This document shows positions 46,162 through 55,198 of a DNA stretch of 64,000 nt, piece after piece (positions within the stretch are counted from its first letter, which is position 1; every line of letters starts with the position of its first letter). Source of the stretch: Clostridiales bacterium (lineage in GTDB: Bacteria > Bacillota > Clostridia > Christensenellales > Borkfalkiaceae). The notes under the pieces are model-generated. The model did no database searches. It was not told where the DNA came from and was given only the letters and a program-made list of their open reading frames with translations. Location of the stretch: the NCBI GenBank assembly GCA_023667345.1, contig JAMPAF010000002.1, positions 62,001 to 126,000 of the forward strand, given 5' to 3'. A program made the position numbers and the translations under genes.

Positions 46162-47503
46162 TGTTAAGCCCTTCCACAAGCGCGGTGAACTTATCGCCCC
46201 GCTCCTCGTAGCTCGCAAATTCGTCGAAGCTTGCGCTCGCGGGGCTTAAAAGCACGCTCTGTCCGGACTTTGCTATGTAGGTTGCAAGGCGGACGGCGGT
46301 TTCGAAGCCCGCGCACGAGGAATAGGAATAAAAGCCCGCCTTCGCGGCGCAGTCCATCATTTTGAATCTGTTTTCGCCGTAGATTATCGCGTGCACCACC
46401 CTGCTTTTGCCGAGAGCGTCGAACAAAGGCACGTAGTCGTAGCCCTTATCCTTGCCGCCCAAAAGCAACACCGTGGGGCGGGTCGCGCTGTCCACCGCTT
46501 TAATAGTTGCGTCGACGTTGGTGCCCTTGCTGTCGTTTATGAAAGTTACGCCGTCATATTCGCCTATGAGCTGAACGCGGTGTTTGACGCCCTTGAATTT
46601 ACAGATTGCGTTTGCGCTCGCCTCTTTATTGAGCCCCAAAATAGCCGAGACGGCTATGCACGCAAGCGCGTTGTATATGTTGTGCGTGCCGCCGAGCGTC
46701 ATATTTTCGAGCCCGAAATACTTTTCGCCGTTAAAATACGCCGAGCCGCCCTCTGCGTACGCGCCGTCCACCTGTTGGAGGGCGGAGAACCACACCACTT
46801 TGCCGCGCGTGAGTTTGGCAAGCGCGCGCACCCTCTCGTCGTCGTAATTCAAGACGGCGTACTCGCTTTCGCGCAGGTTGCGGACAAGCTTGCTCTTTAA
46901 AAAGACATAGTTGTCCATATTGTAATGGCGGTTCAAGTGGTCCTCGGTTATGTTGGTAATTACCGCAATATGCGGACGCAGACTGTAAAGCGTTTCGAGC
47001 TGAAAGGAAGATATTTCGATGAGCGCGATATCCTCGAAGCCTAAATTTTCCACCTCGTTTACGAGCGGGTTGCCGAAGTTGCCGCACGGAACGCCCCTTT
47101 TGCCGCAAGATTTTACGACCTGTTCGAGCATGGAGACGGTCGTCGTCTTGCCGTTGGTGCCCGTCACCGCAACCGCCGTAGCGCGAAGATAGAGGGCGGC
47201 GAGCTCCTCCTCGCCTATAATCGCCTTTCCGAGCTTGCGGAAAGCGACGGGTAAAGGATTGTCGATGGGAATACCCGGACTGAGCACCAAAATATCGCAC
47301 AGCGAAACCGCGTCGTTCAGCGTTTCGGACGTGACAGCCGTCGCGCCCTTTGCCTGCAACTCCTTTATCTTCTCCGCAATCTTGTCCGTCACCATGTCGT
47401 CGTAAATGTAGACGCCCGCGCCCCTCTTTAACAGAAACTCCGCACTGCCTTCGCCCGAGCGGGAAAGCCCCGCCACCAAAAACCTCTGATTTCCGAAATA
47501 CAC
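46151..47503 (-). CDS. murD: UDP-N-acetylmuramoylalanine-D-glutamate ligase MurD
   Basis: Adds D-glutamate to UDP-MurNAc-L-Ala. The 450-aa Mur ligase has the ATP loop VTGTNGKTTTVSM, the central ITEDHLNRHYNMDNY region and the C-terminal FINDSKGTNVDATIKAV motif characteristic of MurD. It starts at GTG 47501-47503 with GAGG 7 nt upstream. The D-glutamate donor is made by MurI, encoded at 53893-54678 just beyond mraZ. Confidence 0.96.
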   Translation of the reverse strand: MYFGNQRFLVAGLSRSGEGSAEFLLKRGAGVYIYDDMVTDKIAEKIKELQAKGATAVTSETLNDAVSLCDILVLSPGIPIDNPLPVAFRKLGKAIIGEEELAALYLRATAVAVTGTNGKTTTVSMLEQVVKSCGKRGVPCGNFGNPLVNEVENLGFEDIALIEISSFQLETLYSLRPHIAVITNITEDHLNRHYNMDNYVFLKSKLVRNLRESEYAVLNYDDERVRALAKLTRGKVVWFSALQQVDGAYAEGGSAYFNGEKYFGLENMTLGGTHNIYNALACIAVSAILGLNKEASANAICKFKGVKHRVQLIGEYDGVTFINDSKGTNVDATIKAVDSATRPTVLLLGGKDKGYDYVPLFDALGKSRVVHAIIYGENRFKMMDCAAKAGFYSYSSCAGFETAVRLATYIAKSGQSVLLSPASASFDEFASYEERGDKFTALVEGLNNEG

Positions 47504-47510
47504 TTTGACC

Positions 47511-48455
47511 TCACATAAAAATTATACAGATTATTCCCATCAACGCCGTCAAGAGCGCATAGGCGTAAGAAATCTTACACTCCGTGTACCCTTTCATCTG
47601 GAAATGGTGGTGAAGGGGCGCCATTAAAAATACCCGACGGCGTGTCCGTTTATAATATATTACCTGTACTATCACGGATATTCCCGAAAATACGAAAGTT
47701 ATTCCGATTACGGGAAGATAGAGCGCGTAGCCCGAAAACACGGTGACGCACGCAATCAGCCCGCCGAGCGCGAGCGAACCCGTATCGCCCATAAATATGC
47801 CCGCCTTGTTTACGTTGAAAAGCAAAAACGCGGCGAGCGCGCCCACCCCGATAAAGCAGATATATGCCGAGGAATTGCCGCCGAGAGCTAAAATTACGCC
47901 TATCGAGGCAAGATAGGCAAGGCTTGTCCCTCCCGCGAGCCCGTCGAGCCCGTCGGTTAAATTCACGCAGTTTACGCTCGCAAGAAACACAAACAGAACG
48001 AGCGGGATAATTCCCCAGTAAATATCGAACGAAAACCCGCCGCCGAAGGGCACGAAAAGGCGGGTTATATGGTTTACGTAGCAATAGACCGCCGCAATTA
48101 CTGCGATTGCGAGTTGGAAAATGATTTTCTGATATGGCTTTAATCCCTCGTTTTCCTTGCGGTAAATCTTTAAAAAGTCGTCCAAAAAGCCGACAAGCAT
48201 AAAGCCCGCAACCGTAATCAGCGTAAGATTGACCGTCTGATTTCCGAAGCGGAAAAACACTATCGCGACGATTATAGTCGCGGTAATAAAAGCCAGCCCG
48301 CCCATCGTGGGCGTGCCGCTCTTACCTTTATGCTCTTTTACGTAGCCGAGGATATACTGCCCCGCTTTCAGCCGCCTTAAAAGGGGCGTTAAAAGCGCCG
48401 TTAAAATTAAAGCTAACGCGAAAGCGGACAGTAACGCTATAAAGTAACTTTTCAT
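47511..48455 (-). CDS. mraY: Phospho-N-acetylmuramoyl-pentapeptide transferase MraY
   Basis: Integral membrane enzyme that moves phospho-MurNAc-pentapeptide to undecaprenyl phosphate, giving lipid I. The 314-aa protein has about ten transmembrane helices with the cytoplasmic motifs SGTPTMGGLAF, CVNLTDGLDGLAGG and PLHHHFQMKGYTE. Start ATG at 48453-48455. It directly follows murE, whereas most clusters have murF between them. Confidence 0.96.
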   Translation of the reverse strand: MKSYFIALLSAFALALILTALLTPLLRRLKAGQYILGYVKEHKGKSGTPTMGGLAFITATIIVAIVFFRFGNQTVNLTLITVAGFMLVGFLDDFLKIYRKENEGLKPYQKIIFQLAIAVIAAVYCYVNHITRLFVPFGGGFSFDIYWGIIPLVLFVFLASVNCVNLTDGLDGLAGGTSLAYLASIGVILALGGNSSAYICFIGVGALAAFLLFNVNKAGIFMGDTGSLALGGLIACVTVFSGYALYLPVIGITFVFSGISVIVQVIYYKRTRRRVFLMAPLHHHFQMKGYTECKISYAYALLTALMGIICIIFM

Positions 48456-48461
48456 CTATAT

Positions 48462-49895
48462 TCAACCGATAAGTTTTTTTATTACCGTATTGTCATTATA
48501 GCTGTGTTTAATACCCATAATCTCCTGATAATTTTCGCCGCCCTTGCCCGCAACGAGAAGAACGTCGTCGGCGTTTACGAGGTTGAGCGCGTACTCCGTT
48601 GCCACCTCTCTGTCGGTGACGGTAACGTACTTTTTGCCGCTCTTTTTAACCCCTTCTTCTATCTGCGAAATAATTTCGTACGGGTCCTCGTAGCGGGGAT
48701 TATCCGAGGTTATGATTATAAAATCGGCGTATTTTGCCGCAACCTCGCCCATAAGCGGGCGTTTTAGCGCGTCGCGGTTGCCGCCGCAGCCGAAAAGGCA
48801 ATACAGATTTCCTTTACACAGTTTTTTAAGCGCGGAGAGCGACTTTTCGAGCCCGTCGGGCGTGTGTGCAAAGTCGACGAACACCTCGCCGCCGTTGTAC
48901 GCCGCAACCCTTTCCAATCTGCCCGACACTCTTTCCAAAGTCTCCAAGCCGTTTGCAATCACGTCTATGCTTACGCCGAGCAGACTTGCGCACGTCGCCG
49001 CCGCCAAGGCGTTGTAAACATTGTGCAGAGCGGGAAGTTTTAAATTTATCTCGTAAATCTCGTCGGAAAGGTTTATGACGAACGACGTGCCGTCTATCTT
49101 TTCGGTGATATTCACGGCAAAGGTATCCGCGGGGTTTTCGAGCCCGTAGCTTACGCCGCCCAACGTTTCGGTAAGTTCCGCGCCGAGAGGGTCGTCGGAA
49201 TTTAGCACCGCGCGCGAGCATCTGCCCTTTTCGAACAGCTTACACTTGCACTCGGCATAGGTCTGCATATCCTTGAAAAAGTCGAGATGGTCCTGCGTGC
49301 AGTTGGTAAAGACGCCCGCCTCGAAATGCAGACCCTTTATCTTGTCGAACCAGAGCGCGTGCGCCGATACCTCCATAAACACGTATTCGACCCCGCGCTT
49401 TGCCATGTCGGCAAACACGCTGTGCAAAAAGAGCGGGTCAGGCGTGGTCAGCTCGGGTGATATAAATATATCGCCGTATGATATGCCCAAAGTGCCGATT
49501 ATGCCCGTTTTTGAATTATTTTTGTCGAATATGCTTTTGAGCATATACGTTGTGGTCGTTTTGCCGTTGGTGCCCGTCACAGCGACGAGTTTTAACTTTC
49601 TGTCGGCATAGCCGTAAAAGGTGCGGGCTACCGTCGCCATAGCCCCTCTGCCGTCCTCAACTATAATCTGCGGGATTTTTATATCGAGTTCCATCTCGCA
49701 TATTACGGCAACCGCGCCGTTTTTTACCGCCTTTGCGGCATATGCGTGACCGTCGGTATTCGTCCCCTTATAGCAGAAAAACAAGTCGCCCGCCGCCGCG
49801 GCGTCGGCAACCGCGCTAAGCCCCGTAATCTCCGTATCTGCGCCGCCCGTAATCTTTTCGTAACGTAAGTCCCTTAAAAGTTCGCCAAGTTTCAT
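48462..49895 (-). CDS. murE: UDP-MurNAc-tripeptide synthetase MurE (meso-DAP type)
   Basis: Adds the third stem-peptide residue. The 477-aa ligase has VTGTNGKTTTTYML, the carbamylated-lysine region and the substrate signature SDNPRYEDP. The DNPR form is the known marker for meso-diaminopimelate rather than lysine, so the cell wall is probably of the DAP type. That matters for interpreting the DapF-like domain fused to CarB. Start ATG at 49893-49895 with GAGGTGA upstream; the ftsI stop lies 10 nt before. Confidence 0.95.
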   Translation of the reverse strand: MKLGELLRDLRYEKITGGADTEITGLSAVADAAAAGDLFFCYKGTNTDGHAYAAKAVKNGAVAVICEMELDIKIPQIIVEDGRGAMATVARTFYGYADRKLKLVAVTGTNGKTTTTYMLKSIFDKNNSKTGIIGTLGISYGDIFISPELTTPDPLFLHSVFADMAKRGVEYVFMEVSAHALWFDKIKGLHFEAGVFTNCTQDHLDFFKDMQTYAECKCKLFEKGRCSRAVLNSDDPLGAELTETLGGVSYGLENPADTFAVNITEKIDGTSFVINLSDEIYEINLKLPALHNVYNALAAATCASLLGVSIDVIANGLETLERVSGRLERVAAYNGGEVFVDFAHTPDGLEKSLSALKKLCKGNLYCLFGCGGNRDALKRPLMGEVAAKYADFIIITSDNPRYEDPYEIISQIEEGVKKSGKKYVTVTDREVATEYALNLVNADDVLLVAGKGGENYQEIMGIKHSYNDNTVIKKLIG

Positions 49896-49904
49896 ATTTT
49901 CACC

Positions 49905-51599
49905 TCACTCGAAACGCGGTATGTTTTTGATTTTGATAATGTCCTCGAAAATTTCCTTAGCAACGGGCGCGGCAACCGCACTGCCGTAATACGTGCCGAC
50001 GGGCTCGTCGACTATGACGAGCGCAAGGTACTGCGGATTGTCCGCAGGGAAAAACCCGACGAACGACGACACGTATTTGCCCGACGCGATGTGACCGTCC
50101 TCGTACTTTTGCGCCGTGCCCGTCTTGCCGCCCACCTTGTAGCCCTCGATATAAGCCTTTTTGCCGCTGCCTTCCTTTACAACACCTTCGAGCATTTCGG
50201 CAAGCGTGCGCGAAGCCTGACCGCTTATAGGTTTTTGCTTTAATACGGGCGCGTATTCCTCGACCTTTTTGCCGTCCGCCGACACTATGCCCTTTAAAAG
50301 GTGCGGCACGTAGTAATTTCCGCCGTTGACCGCCGCGGCGGTAGCGCACGCAAGTTGCAGACCGCTCACCGCCACCGTCTGCCCAAAGCCTATTCTCGCA
50401 AGGTCGCAATCTCTTACGAGCGACTGCGGCACGAGCATGCCGAGAGCTTCGCCGTTGAAATCGAGCCCCGTAACGTTGCCGAGCCCGAACGCCGTGAGAT
50501 ATTCGTAGAATTTTTCCTTGCCGAGCGCGAGCGCGATATCCGTAAAGCACGGGTTGCAACTGTTGTTGAGCGCGGTTGCGAGCGTCTGGTTGGAGTGTTT
50601 GCCGTTGGAATGGTCTGACCAGCACTTGATTTTTGTGCTGTCGACCGTGCGTGTGCGACTGCCGTTGAACACGTACGACGGCGAGAAGGCTTTTTTGTTG
50701 CCGCGAAGGTGTTCCTCGATATTCGCCGCCGCGGTAACCACTTTAAAGGTCGACCCCGGCTCGTATATATCGCTGACCAAGCTGTTGCGGGAGAGCGCGT
50801 TCAGCGTTTCCGTATCGTCGCGCGGGACGTCGTTTAAATCGTACGACGGGTAATTCACCATTGCCAGAACGCCGAAATCGTTGGGGTCGAGCACTATGCA
50901 CGACACCTTTTTCGCGCCCGAGGAAAGATAGACCGAGCGCATAGCCTGTTCGGCGGCGAGCTGAATATCCATATCAATTGTCAGCCTTACGCCGTCGCCC
51001 GCAACCGCCTCGCGGTAAACTATGGTGGAATTTTCCGTCTGCACGCCGACTATGTCGGTCGTATAGGCAATCTCGCCGTCAATGCCGCCGAGCACGCTGT
51101 CGTAATACTTTTCGATACCCGAAAGACCCGTGCCGTCGGTTGCCGTAAAGCCGAGCACCTGACAGAGCGCGTCGCCGTAGGTATACGTGCGGGTGTTGTC
51201 GCGGGCGTAGTACACCCCCGCGAGCGCAAGCTCAGTGAGTTCCTCGACCTTTTCCTTTTCAATCTGCCGCGAAACCGTAATCTCGGAAACCTTCGTCGAG
51301 GAAAGTCTTTTTGCAAGCTCCGCCCCGTCCAATCCGAGCGTCTCCGCGAGCTGCTGTGCGCACGCAAGCGGGTCGACAACCGCGTTGGGGCGGACGAACA
51401 CGCTGTAAGTCGTGCGGTTACCCGCAATCAGTTGACCGTTGCGGTCGGTTATCTGCCCGCGGGCGGCGATTACGGGAATCTCTCTGTTCCACTGGTCGGT
51501 GGCGCGGTAGACAAGCTCGCTGCCCCACACCGCCTGTATGTAAAAGAACCGTGCGAAAATTATGCAAAAAATAAAGGCTATTGCCAGAATTACCGACAA
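49905..51599 (-). CDS. ftsI: Septal penicillin-binding protein (FtsI/SpoVD class B transpeptidase)
   Basis: Monofunctional transpeptidase for septal cell wall. It has an N-terminal transmembrane helix, a pedestal domain and a transpeptidase domain with EPGSTFKVVTAA (STFK), NNSCNPCF (SCN) and GGKTGTAQK (KTG). No PASTA domain follows, unlike SpoVD or PBP2x. The listed start is a TTG at 51597-51599, only 3 nt after AGAGG. The frame stays open 81 nt further upstream and encodes a plausible basic tail (VTVLQKRLL), but has no ATG, GTG or TTG there, so the true start is uncertain. The visible product is 564 aa. Confidence 0.92.
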   Translation of the reverse strand: MSVILAIAFIFCIIFARFFYIQAVWGSELVYRATDQWNREIPVIAARGQITDRNGQLIAGNRTTYSVFVRPNAVVDPLACAQQLAETLGLDGAELAKRLSSTKVSEITVSRQIEKEKVEELTELALAGVYYARDNTRTYTYGDALCQVLGFTATDGTGLSGIEKYYDSVLGGIDGEIAYTTDIVGVQTENSTIVYREAVAGDGVRLTIDMDIQLAAEQAMRSVYLSSGAKKVSCIVLDPNDFGVLAMVNYPSYDLNDVPRDDTETLNALSRNSLVSDIYEPGSTFKVVTAAANIEEHLRGNKKAFSPSYVFNGSRTRTVDSTKIKCWSDHSNGKHSNQTLATALNNSCNPCFTDIALALGKEKFYEYLTAFGLGNVTGLDFNGEALGMLVPQSLVRDCDLARIGFGQTVAVSGLQLACATAAAVNGGNYYVPHLLKGIVSADGKKVEEYAPVLKQKPISGQASRTLAEMLEGVVKEGSGKKAYIEGYKVGGKTGTAQKYEDGHIASGKYVSSFVGFFPADNPQYLALVIVDEPVGTYYGSAVAAPVAKEIFEDIIKIKNIPRFE

Positions 51600-51691
51600 T
51601 AACCTCTTTTGTAAAACAGTTACGGAAAAACCTTGATTTTTGATTGTTTTAATCTCCGATTGAGTTTTATTTTGTATTAAGTTACGCTTGA

Positions 51692-52405
51692 TTAATGATT
51701 TACGCCGTTAGCCACTATTTCCTCGACAATGCCGCCGACGGAAGAATTAACTCCCGCAATCGCGCCCCTCACCGTTATGATGCTGTCCTGCACGTGGGCG
51801 ATTTCCGCGTTGATGTTGGAGATAATCGTCGCGTTCACGATAACAAGCGTTAAAAGCGCGATTACCACCGCAACGAAAACGGCAACGATAATCTTTTCCC
51901 TCTTGCCGAAAACAAACCCCTTCTTTTGGTTCTGCGCCGCCTTTTTAACGCCCGTCATACCGATTGTCTGGTACTGTATGGTCGTGGGCGTGGGACGAAG
52001 GTCCTCATTTTCCTCTTCTGCGGGAGCCGCAACAGCCGTTTCAACCGTCTTTATGGGGGTAACCTGCGCGCGCTGTGCGTTTACCGCGCTGTCGGCGCGG
52101 AATACCGCGGCGTTCGTCCTTGCGCTTTCGACAACGTAGGGGTGATTGCCCGTTATGGAACGGCGTACGGGAGTCGTCGCGGGCGCGGACTGAGCTGCGG
52201 GTTGAGCCGTAGCCGCGGGTGCCTTCTCTTCGGTACGCTTAAAGACGTCCTCGATTTTGTTATCGGGATTTATAAGTCTTGCATATGTATCTCTGATGCG
52301 GGCGTTGTGCTCTTCTTCCGCCATGACGTCCATGCGCGAGGGCACGGAGCACTTCTTTTCCGCGTCTTGTGTGATTCTTTCTAAAACGGGTGTATCGACT
52401 GCCAT
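51692..52405 (-). CDS. FtsL-like bitopic division protein with long cytoplasmic domain
   Basis: The protein lies between rsmH and ftsI, the usual position of ftsL. It is 237 aa from ATG 52403-52405 (AAGGAG 7 nt upstream). Residues 1-165 are cytoplasmic, Ala/Pro/Thr-rich and partly acidic. A transmembrane helix spans about 171-192 (KIIVAVFVAVVIALLTLVIV), followed by a short extracytoplasmic tail of about 45 residues, rich in Ile/Val at spaced positions, that could form a coiled coil. Typical FtsL is 90-130 aa with a short cytoplasmic tail. Assignment is mainly by position and topology; no direct sequence motif proves it. Confidence 0.65.
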   Translation of the reverse strand: MAVDTPVLERITQDAEKKCSVPSRMDVMAEEEHNARIRDTYARLINPDNKIEDVFKRTEEKAPAATAQPAAQSAPATTPVRRSITGNHPYVVESARTNAAVFRADSAVNAQRAQVTPIKTVETAVAAPAEEENEDLRPTPTTIQYQTIGMTGVKKAAQNQKKGFVFGKREKIIVAVFVAVVIALLTLVIVNATIISNINAEIAHVQDSIITVRGAIAGVNSSVGGIVEEIVANGVNH

Positions 52406-52427
52406 TGTCTTTCTCCTTATCGATTTA

Positions 52428-53366
52428 TCATATAATTCTTTCGGCAATCCTGAGTTTGGCGCATTTTGAACGGGAATTTACCGCCATCTCTTTTACGGTT
52501 GCCACTGTAGGCTTTTTGGTTATTATCTCTATCTCTTTCTTCTTGCCGCATACGCAGACGGGTAAACTTTTGTCGCATATGCAGTCGAGCTCCAACTCTT
52601 TGAAAGCTCTTTTAACTATTCTGTCTTCGAGCGAGTGAAAGGTGAGTATCGCTATCCTTCCGCCCTTTTTTAATTTGCGGGTGAGCCCCGTGACGCATTC
52701 GTACAGACCGTCGAGTTCTCCGTTTACCGCAATTCTTATCGCCTGAAAGCTCTTTCTTGCCGCGGGTCCGTTTTGCTGAAATTTGCGGGGTATGCTCTTT
52801 TCGATTATCCCGACGAACTCTCCGCAGGTTTTAAGCGGTTTTTCCGCCCTCGCCTTTACGACGTTTGCGGCTATTGAATTTGCGAACCGCTCTTCGCCGT
52901 ACTCTTTTAATATTGTCGCGATTTGCCTATCGTCGTATTCGTTTAAAATTATCTCCGCCGTCAGCGGCGAACTCGTGTCCATTCTCATATCGAGCGGCGC
53001 ATTTGGCTTCATATACGAAAACCCGCGCTCCTGACAGTCGAGCTGATAGCTGGATACCCCGAAATCGAGGAGTACGCCGTCTACCTTGTCTACGCTCGCG
53101 GCGTCGAACGCCGTCTGGTAATCCTTGTAATTGGCTTTGAAGATTTCAAATCTGCCGTCAAACTCTTTCAATCTTTCGCCCGCCGCCGCTATCGCGTCGT
53201 CGTCGAGGTCGGTTGCAATCAGTCTGCCGCTCGGGGAACTCCTCTTTAAAATTTCATAGGAATGTCCGCCGCCGCCCACCGTACCGTCGAAGTAAATTCC
53301 GCCGTCTCTTACTTTCAGCCCTTCGATACACTCTTCGAGCATTACGGGCAAATGGGAAAAAGCCAT
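52428..53366 (-). CDS. rsmH: 16S rRNA (cytosine-1402-N4)-methyltransferase RsmH
   Basis: SAM-dependent methyltransferase acting on the ribosomal P site. The 312-aa protein has the SAM loop YFDGTVGGGGHSYEIL, the GVLLDFGVSSYQLD segment and the C-terminal RIAILTFHSLEDRIVK motif. Start ATG at 53364-53366 follows the mraZ stop by one base. It is the canonical second gene of the dcw cluster (formerly mraW). Confidence 0.97.
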   Translation of the reverse strand: MAFSHLPVMLEECIEGLKVRDGGIYFDGTVGGGGHSYEILKRSSPSGRLIATDLDDDAIAAAGERLKEFDGRFEIFKANYKDYQTAFDAASVDKVDGVLLDFGVSSYQLDCQERGFSYMKPNAPLDMRMDTSSPLTAEIILNEYDDRQIATILKEYGEERFANSIAANVVKARAEKPLKTCGEFVGIIEKSIPRKFQQNGPAARKSFQAIRIAVNGELDGLYECVTGLTRKLKKGGRIAILTFHSLEDRIVKRAFKELELDCICDKSLPVCVCGKKKEIEIITKKPTVATVKEMAVNSRSKCAKLRIAERII

Positions 53367-53367
53367 A

Positions 53368-53802
53368 TCAGATGCCTAAGTTCTTGACGAGTGTGTCGTA
53401 GTCCAAATCGTCCTCGCCGAAGTAATTATCGAAGTTCTTCTTCGACCAAATCTCCACTCTCGTGCCGGCGCCGCAGACAACCAAATCTTTGTCGTCCTTT
53501 TCAAGTCCGATATGCTCGCGCATCTCGGGACTTAAAAGCAATCTGCCGTGGTCGTCTTCCTTTACGGCAAGAATAGTTTTTAAGAACGCGCGCACGTTGC
53601 GTTGACGGGGGTCGCCGAGGGTTATGTCCTTTAACTTCTCTAAAATGACCTCAACCTCTGCCTTGGGATATACGAACAAACAGCCGTCGGTGCCTTTCGC
53701 GAAAAAGAATTCGTCGCCAAGCTCCTTTCTGAGCTTAGCGGGTATTCTCATTCTGTTTTTAGCATCGAGTTGGTGATTGTACTCACCCGTCAGCATAGGC
53801 AT
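53368..53802 (-). CDS. mraZ: Transcriptional regulator MraZ
   Basis: First gene of the dcw cluster and its DNA-binding regulator. The 144-aa protein has two SpoVT/AbrB-like MraZ repeats: GEYNHQLDAKNRMRIPAKLR and DDHGRLLLSPEMREHIGLEKD. I start it at ATG 53800-53802 (MPMLTGEYNH), with GAGGA 10 nt upstream; the further upstream frame overlaps the promoter. Two TGG(G) units 10 nt apart overlap the -35 box, reminiscent of MraZ boxes, so autoregulation is plausible. Confidence 0.95.
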   Translation of the reverse strand: MPMLTGEYNHQLDAKNRMRIPAKLRKELGDEFFFAKGTDGCLFVYPKAEVEVILEKLKDITLGDPRQRNVRAFLKTILAVKEDDHGRLLLSPEMREHIGLEKDDKDLVVCGAGTRVEIWSKKNFDNYFGEDDLDYDTLVKNLGI

Positions 53803-53833
53803 AGAATTTGTTTCCTCAGCAGTTGGTGATATT

Positions 53834-53862
53834 ATGATAACATACGTTTTGCCCACTGTCAA
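53834..53862 (-). promoter_or_regulatory. Promoter of the mraZ-ftsW dcw operon
   Basis: On the minus strand, TTGACA (53857-53862), a 17-nt spacer and TATCAT (53834-53839). TGG and TGGG spaced by 10 nt around the -35 element may be MraZ binding repeats. Confidence 0.75.
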
Positions 53863-53892
53863 CCACCGAACACAAAAAAATAGGAAAATTTT

Positions 53893-54678
53893 TTAATTTT
53901 TTTTATTCGTCACGCCGTAATTTCTGAACAAACATTTCATAATTTGTTTATAACGCTCAATATTTTCACATTTGTATGTTATTTTTAACCTTTTTTCGGA
54001 AAGTGGTCGAAAATCCCCGTTTTTGCGGCAAAAGTGGTCACCCGTCCCCAATATTTCCGAAAATCGGCTTGCCGTGCCCTCAATACCGTCGTAAACGGGG
54101 CAGCCGTAGTGCCTCTCTATCTGCCCCTTTATAAAGGCGTAATGGGTACAGCCGAGCACCACGCTGTCGGCGGAAATTTCGGGCAGTAAGCCGCGCGGCA
54201 GAACGTCGGGCAACGCGAGCACGTTTTCCTCGACGTATGCGGCAAGATTTTCGCAACCTGCCACCTCGGTATCCTTCGGTGCATAACTTTTTACAAGGTT
54301 TAAAAACGACGCACTTTTAACCGTGGCGTTGGTTGCGAGCACGAGGCACTTTCCGCCCCTTACCGCCGCCTGCTTTACCGCAGGCTGTATGCCCACCACG
54401 GGGAAGGAAAATCTTCGGCGCAGCTCGGCTATGCACGTTGCCGTCACGGTGTTGCAGGCAACCACCAGCGCGGCGGGGCCAAGCTTCTCTATTCCGCTTA
54501 GCGCGGAAAGGGTCAGCCGCATAATTTCTTCGGGCGGGCGGTTGCCGTAGGGCACGTTGCCGCTATCCGAAATATAATAATAGCGCGCATAGGGCGCGCG
54601 CGCCGCGCACGCGCACAGCAAATTCAGCCCGCCTATGCCGCTGTCGAAAACCACAACCGAAGTTGACCGCCTTTCCAT
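53893..54678 (-). CDS. murI: Glutamate racemase
   Basis: Makes D-glutamate for peptidoglycan. The 261-aa protein has VVFDSGIGGLNLL, the first catalytic cysteine in VVACNTVTATC and the second in VVLGCTHYAFI. Start ATG at 54676-54678 has no evident Shine-Dalgarno. It is just upstream of mraZ on the same strand, 30 nt beyond the mraZ promoter, with no hairpin terminator between, so read-through into the dcw operon is possible. It is functionally linked to murD. Confidence 0.95.
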   Translation of the reverse strand: MERRSTSVVVFDSGIGGLNLLCACAARAPYARYYYISDSGNVPYGNRPPEEIMRLTLSALSGIEKLGPAALVVACNTVTATCIAELRRRFSFPVVGIQPAVKQAAVRGGKCLVLATNATVKSASFLNLVKSYAPKDTEVAGCENLAAYVEENVLALPDVLPRGLLPEISADSVVLGCTHYAFIKGQIERHYGCPVYDGIEGTASRFSEILGTGDHFCRKNGDFRPLSEKRLKITYKCENIERYKQIMKCLFRNYGVTNKKN

Positions 54679-54742
54679 ATAATATAAATATTAAAGAGGT
54701 TAAAATAATATTAAAAAAATTGTAAAAGACGATTAAAAACAG

Positions 54743-54771
54743 TTTACAAGCCCTTTTTTTTATGATAAAAT
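54743..54771 (+). promoter_or_regulatory. Promoter of rpsT
   Basis: TTTACA (54743-54748), a 17-nt spacer and TAAAAT (54766-54771). Confidence 0.6.
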
Positions 54772-54814
54772 TACACAAGATTTAAAGTTGAATATATCCA
54801 AAGGAGATAATATC

Positions 54815-55078
54815 GTGCCCAATATAAAATCAGCGAAAAAGCGTACGTTAGTTGCGGAAAAGAAGACGGAGCAGAACAAAGTCGTTAAAACTCAGGTAAA
54901 GAACCAGATTAAGAAGTTCCTTGCAGTGGTTGCGGAAGGCGACAAATCTAAGGCTACCGCCCTCTTCCCCTCGGTTTGCTCCACTATCGACGGCGCAGTA
55001 ACAAAGGGCGTGTTGAAGAAGAACACCGCCGCTAACAAAAAATCGGGACTTGCAAAAAAGCTCAACGCTATGGCGTAA
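54815..55078 (+). CDS. rpsT: 30S ribosomal protein S20
   Basis: Small basic protein binding 16S rRNA. The 87-aa sequence beginning PNIKSAKKR and rich in Lys/Ala is typical bS20 in length and pattern. The start is GTG at 54815-54817 with AAGGAG at 54801; an upstream in-frame TTG overlapping the leader would add nine residues containing the ribosome binding site and is rejected. It is transcribed alone and ends at two tandem hairpins. Confidence 0.96.
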   Translation: MPNIKSAKKRTLVAEKKTEQNKVVKTQVKNQIKKFLAVVAEGDKSKATALFPSVCSTIDGAVTKGVLKKNTAANKKSGLAKKLNAMA

Positions 55079-55098
55079 ACTGAAAATTAAAAAACATA

Positions 55099-55128
55099 CG
55101 CACGGACGAAAATTCGTCCGTGCGTTTT
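55099..55128 (+). terminator. Terminator after rpsT (first)
   Basis: Stem ACGCACGGACGA with its complement around an AAAT loop, followed by TTTT. Confidence 0.85.
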
Positions 55129-55137
55129 CCATTTCTC

Positions 55138-55166
55138 AGGCGGAACCGAACACTCCGCCTTTTTTA
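55138..55166 (+). terminator. Second tandem terminator after rpsT
   Basis: Stem AGGCGGA/TCCGCCT with a 9-nt loop, running into a T6 tract. Confidence 0.75.
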
Positions 55167-55198
55167 ATGCAATTTTTTATTTCAATATATAAAATTAT

